Assembly: GCA_934502905.1 (NCBI GenBank)
Contig: CAKSVK010000148.1
Span: forward strand, 1 to 8,537
From: an uncultured Chitinophagaceae bacterium
GTDB taxonomy: Bacteria > Bacteroidota > Bacteroidia > Chitinophagales > Chitinophagaceae
Direction of reading: 5' to 3'
Length of the DNA: 8,537 nucleotides
A program made the translations under genes and the position numbers. Under the pieces are notes generated by a model. That model was not told where the DNA came from. It saw only the letters and a program-made list of their open reading frames with translations, and ran no database searches. This document shows positions 7,346 through 8,537 of the stretch, in pieces (the first letter of the stretch is position 1; every line of letters starts with the position of its first letter).

Positions 7346-8458
7346 TTAAAAATTCACCTGATAGCTGGTGCTTCTGCCCCCTGCTTTACCTGCGGGAATA
7401 AATGCGCCGATTTCCAGCAACTCCTGCATATCCCTTGTTGCTGTGGCTTTGGATGTTTTGGTTATACCGATATATTTTCTGGCGTTCATGCCGCCTTCAA
7501 AGCCACTGGGCCCTTCTTCAAGCATTCTTCGAATAACCATCATTTGGCGCTCGTTCAATTGATCTTTGAAGCGGTCAAAAAACTTTGTTTTCTTCAATGT
7601 GAATTCAATCTGACTTTCCGCTTCGATTTGCGCATCAAGCGTTGTGCGGACAAAATACAGTATCCACTGTGTTATCTCGTTTGATTGTTGTGCCTTTTCC
7701 AGAGCTGTATAATAGGCATTTTTATTAGCTTCTATTGTTCGGGATAAGCTCAACATCACGGGGCGACCAATCGTTTGTGATAACGCTTTTTCGGCAATAG
7801 CGCGTCCGATCCTTCCATTGCCATCTTCAAAAGGATGAATGGTTTCAAAATAGAGATGCGCGATGGCTGAACGCACAGGGGCTTTTTTGATCTCTTTCCT
7901 ACCCCCGGGGGCTGTTTCATTGAACCAGCGGATAAATTTTTTCATTTCGGCAGGAACCCTTGATGAAGGCGACGCCTCATAATGCACCCGGGTCTTGCCC
8001 ATTGCGCCCGAAACCACTTGCATAGGGTCTTCATGGGTACGCCACTGACCGGCTTTTATGCTCTTGTCTTCACCAAGCAACATGCGGTGCCATGCAAAAA
8101 GCTTTTCTTCCGTCAACGACTCTTTAAACGTTTTCCGCACATCAATCATCAATTCGCCTAGGCCGGCAGCCGTTTTGTCTTTAATATATTCCTGGCTGGT
8201 ATGCAACCCTAAATTCCTGCGAATAGAAGAAAGAACATCTTTCCTGCTGGGGTATTCGCCTTCTATTTCGGAGGTTTTAATCGCCTCTGCCAGGATGATA
8301 TCAACGATAACCTCCTGCCTGGTTTCCGCCGGTAATCCTTCCAAAATACCCGATACCCACCCTACTTTTTCGCTAAAAATAAGGAGTTCATCCTCTGCAG
8401 TACCTTGCATGAATGTAAATTGCGTCCAGTCGGATTGTTGCCAGTTATACTTTATCAT
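7346..8458 (-). CDS. Fic-family protein AMP-transferase with DUF4172-like N-terminus and C-terminal winged helix
   Basis: Fic enzymes usually transfer AMP from ATP to hydroxyl groups of target proteins, and some also remove it. This 370-residue protein has the full active-site motif HPFEDGNGRIGR (208-219), matching HxFx(D/E)GNGRxxR with catalytic His208. It has an N-terminal inhibitory motif TSEIEG (62-67) of the (S/T)xxxE(G/N) type, so it should be a class II, self-inhibited Fic protein in which Glu66 blocks productive ATP binding. The opening YNWQQSDWTQFTF resembles the DUF4172 domain often fused to Fic. The substrate flap lies near 156-169. Residues about 296-370 look like a winged helix, with a likely recognition helix around TKTSKATATRDMQELL (334-349). 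The ATG at 8458 is the only reasonable start, as an in-frame TGA lies 15 bases upstream. No antitoxin gene adjoins in the window. The target is unknown. Confidence 0.93.
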   Translation of the reverse strand: MIKYNWQQSDWTQFTFMQGTAEDELLIFSEKVGWVSGILEGLPAETRQEVIVDIILAEAIKTSEIEGEYPSRKDVLSSIRRNLGLHTSQEYIKDKTAAGLGELMIDVRKTFKESLTEEKLFAWHRMLLGEDKSIKAGQWRTHEDPMQVVSGAMGKTRVHYEASPSSRVPAEMKKFIRWFNETAPGGRKEIKKAPVRSAIAHLYFETIHPFEDGNGRIGRAIAEKALSQTIGRPVMLSLSRTIEANKNAYYTALEKAQQSNEITQWILYFVRTTLDAQIEAESQIEFTLKKTKFFDRFKDQLNERQMMVIRRMLEEGPSGFEGGMNARKYIGITKTSKATATRDMQELLEIGAFIPAGKAGGRSTSYQVNF

Positions 8459-8531
8459 GAGCCGATTATATCAGATATTCGGCTCAAAAATAGTATAAAA
8501 ATGAGCCAAATAAAATAAATATTCGGCTCAT
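8457..8531. promoter_or_regulatory. Four-half-site operator array over the fic start
   Basis: On the plus strand TGAGCC, GGCTCA, TGAGCC, GGCTCA begin at 8458, 8481, 8502 and 8525, spaced 23, 21 and 23 bases, about two helical turns each. The inner dyad TGAGCCGA/TCGGCTCA (8458-8465 and 8479-8486) is a perfect 8-bp inverted repeat. The outer dyad is ATGAGCC/GGCTCAT (8501-8507 and 8525-8531). The 12-mer ATATTCGGCTCA occurs twice exactly (8475-8486 and 8519-8530). One half-site contains the first base of the fic start codon and another overlaps the candidate -7 element. The natural reading is an operator, most likely for the winged-helix Fic protein itself. Confidence 0.65.
8485..8492 (-). promoter_or_regulatory. 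Candidate -7 promoter element of fic
   Basis: On the minus strand TATTTTTG (8485-8492) matches TAnnTTTG exactly and would start transcription near 8478, about 20 bases before the fic ATG. The nearest TTG that could serve as -33 (8507-8509) is only 14 bases away, shorter than usual, so the promoter would be weak or need help. Its G and part of its neighbourhood overlap a GGCTCA half-site, so a bound repressor would block it. Confidence 0.35.
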
Positions 8532-8537
8532 TACAGG

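Noticed and set aside
8058..8498. 146-codon plus-strand open frame
   Set aside because: It is antisense to the well-supported fic gene and runs through the operator array. Its translation is low-complexity and serine-rich with no family features.
8457..8537. CRISPR-like or mobile-element end repeats at the right edge
   Set aside because: The repeated units are short alternating inverted half-sites at two-turn spacing over a promoter, which fits an operator better. There are no spacers of uniform length, no transposase and no target duplication in view, although DNA beyond 8537 is unseen.

Overview
The window looks like chromosomal DNA of a Bacteroidota bacterium, most like the Chitinophagaceae (Chitinophaga/Niastella/Niabella type). 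The evidence is a SusC/SusD pair preceded by a FecR-type anti-sigma factor and an ECF sigma factor, starts without clear Shine-Dalgarno sequences, and promoter-like TAnnTTTG elements. The family-level placement is an inference from protein style, not from a search. All five genes lie on the minus strand, so the biological order runs from right to left.

Right end (8537 to 7346): a stand-alone Fic-family AMP-transferase gene with an N-terminal inhibitory motif and a C-terminal winged-helix DNA-binding region. Its start codon lies inside an array of four evenly spaced TGAGCC/GGCTCA half-sites. This suggests a self-regulated gene and is the most unusual local feature.

Middle (7345 to 6919): 427 bases without an intact gene. 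This stretch holds a 9-bp direct repeat (AATACCCCT) around a short palindrome, a 7-bp inverted repeat, a plausible Bacteroidota promoter for the sigma gene, and a possible decayed small secreted-protein frame.

Left (6918 to 1): the sigma factor, FecR, SusC-like transporter and SusD-like lipoprotein, the last cut by the left window edge. The SusC protein has an N-terminal STN signalling domain. The expected scheme, from knowledge of such systems, is this: SusD and SusC capture and import a nutrient at the outer membrane, the STN domain contacts the periplasmic part of FecR, and FecR releases the ECF sigma factor, which drives the transport genes. No enzyme is present in the window, so the substrate (glycan, glycopeptide or other) cannot be named.

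The core locus is a well-known type of system. What deserves a second look is the non-coding DNA: the Fic operator array, the AATACCCCT repeats with a related copy in the susC leader, and the susC leader stem-loop.
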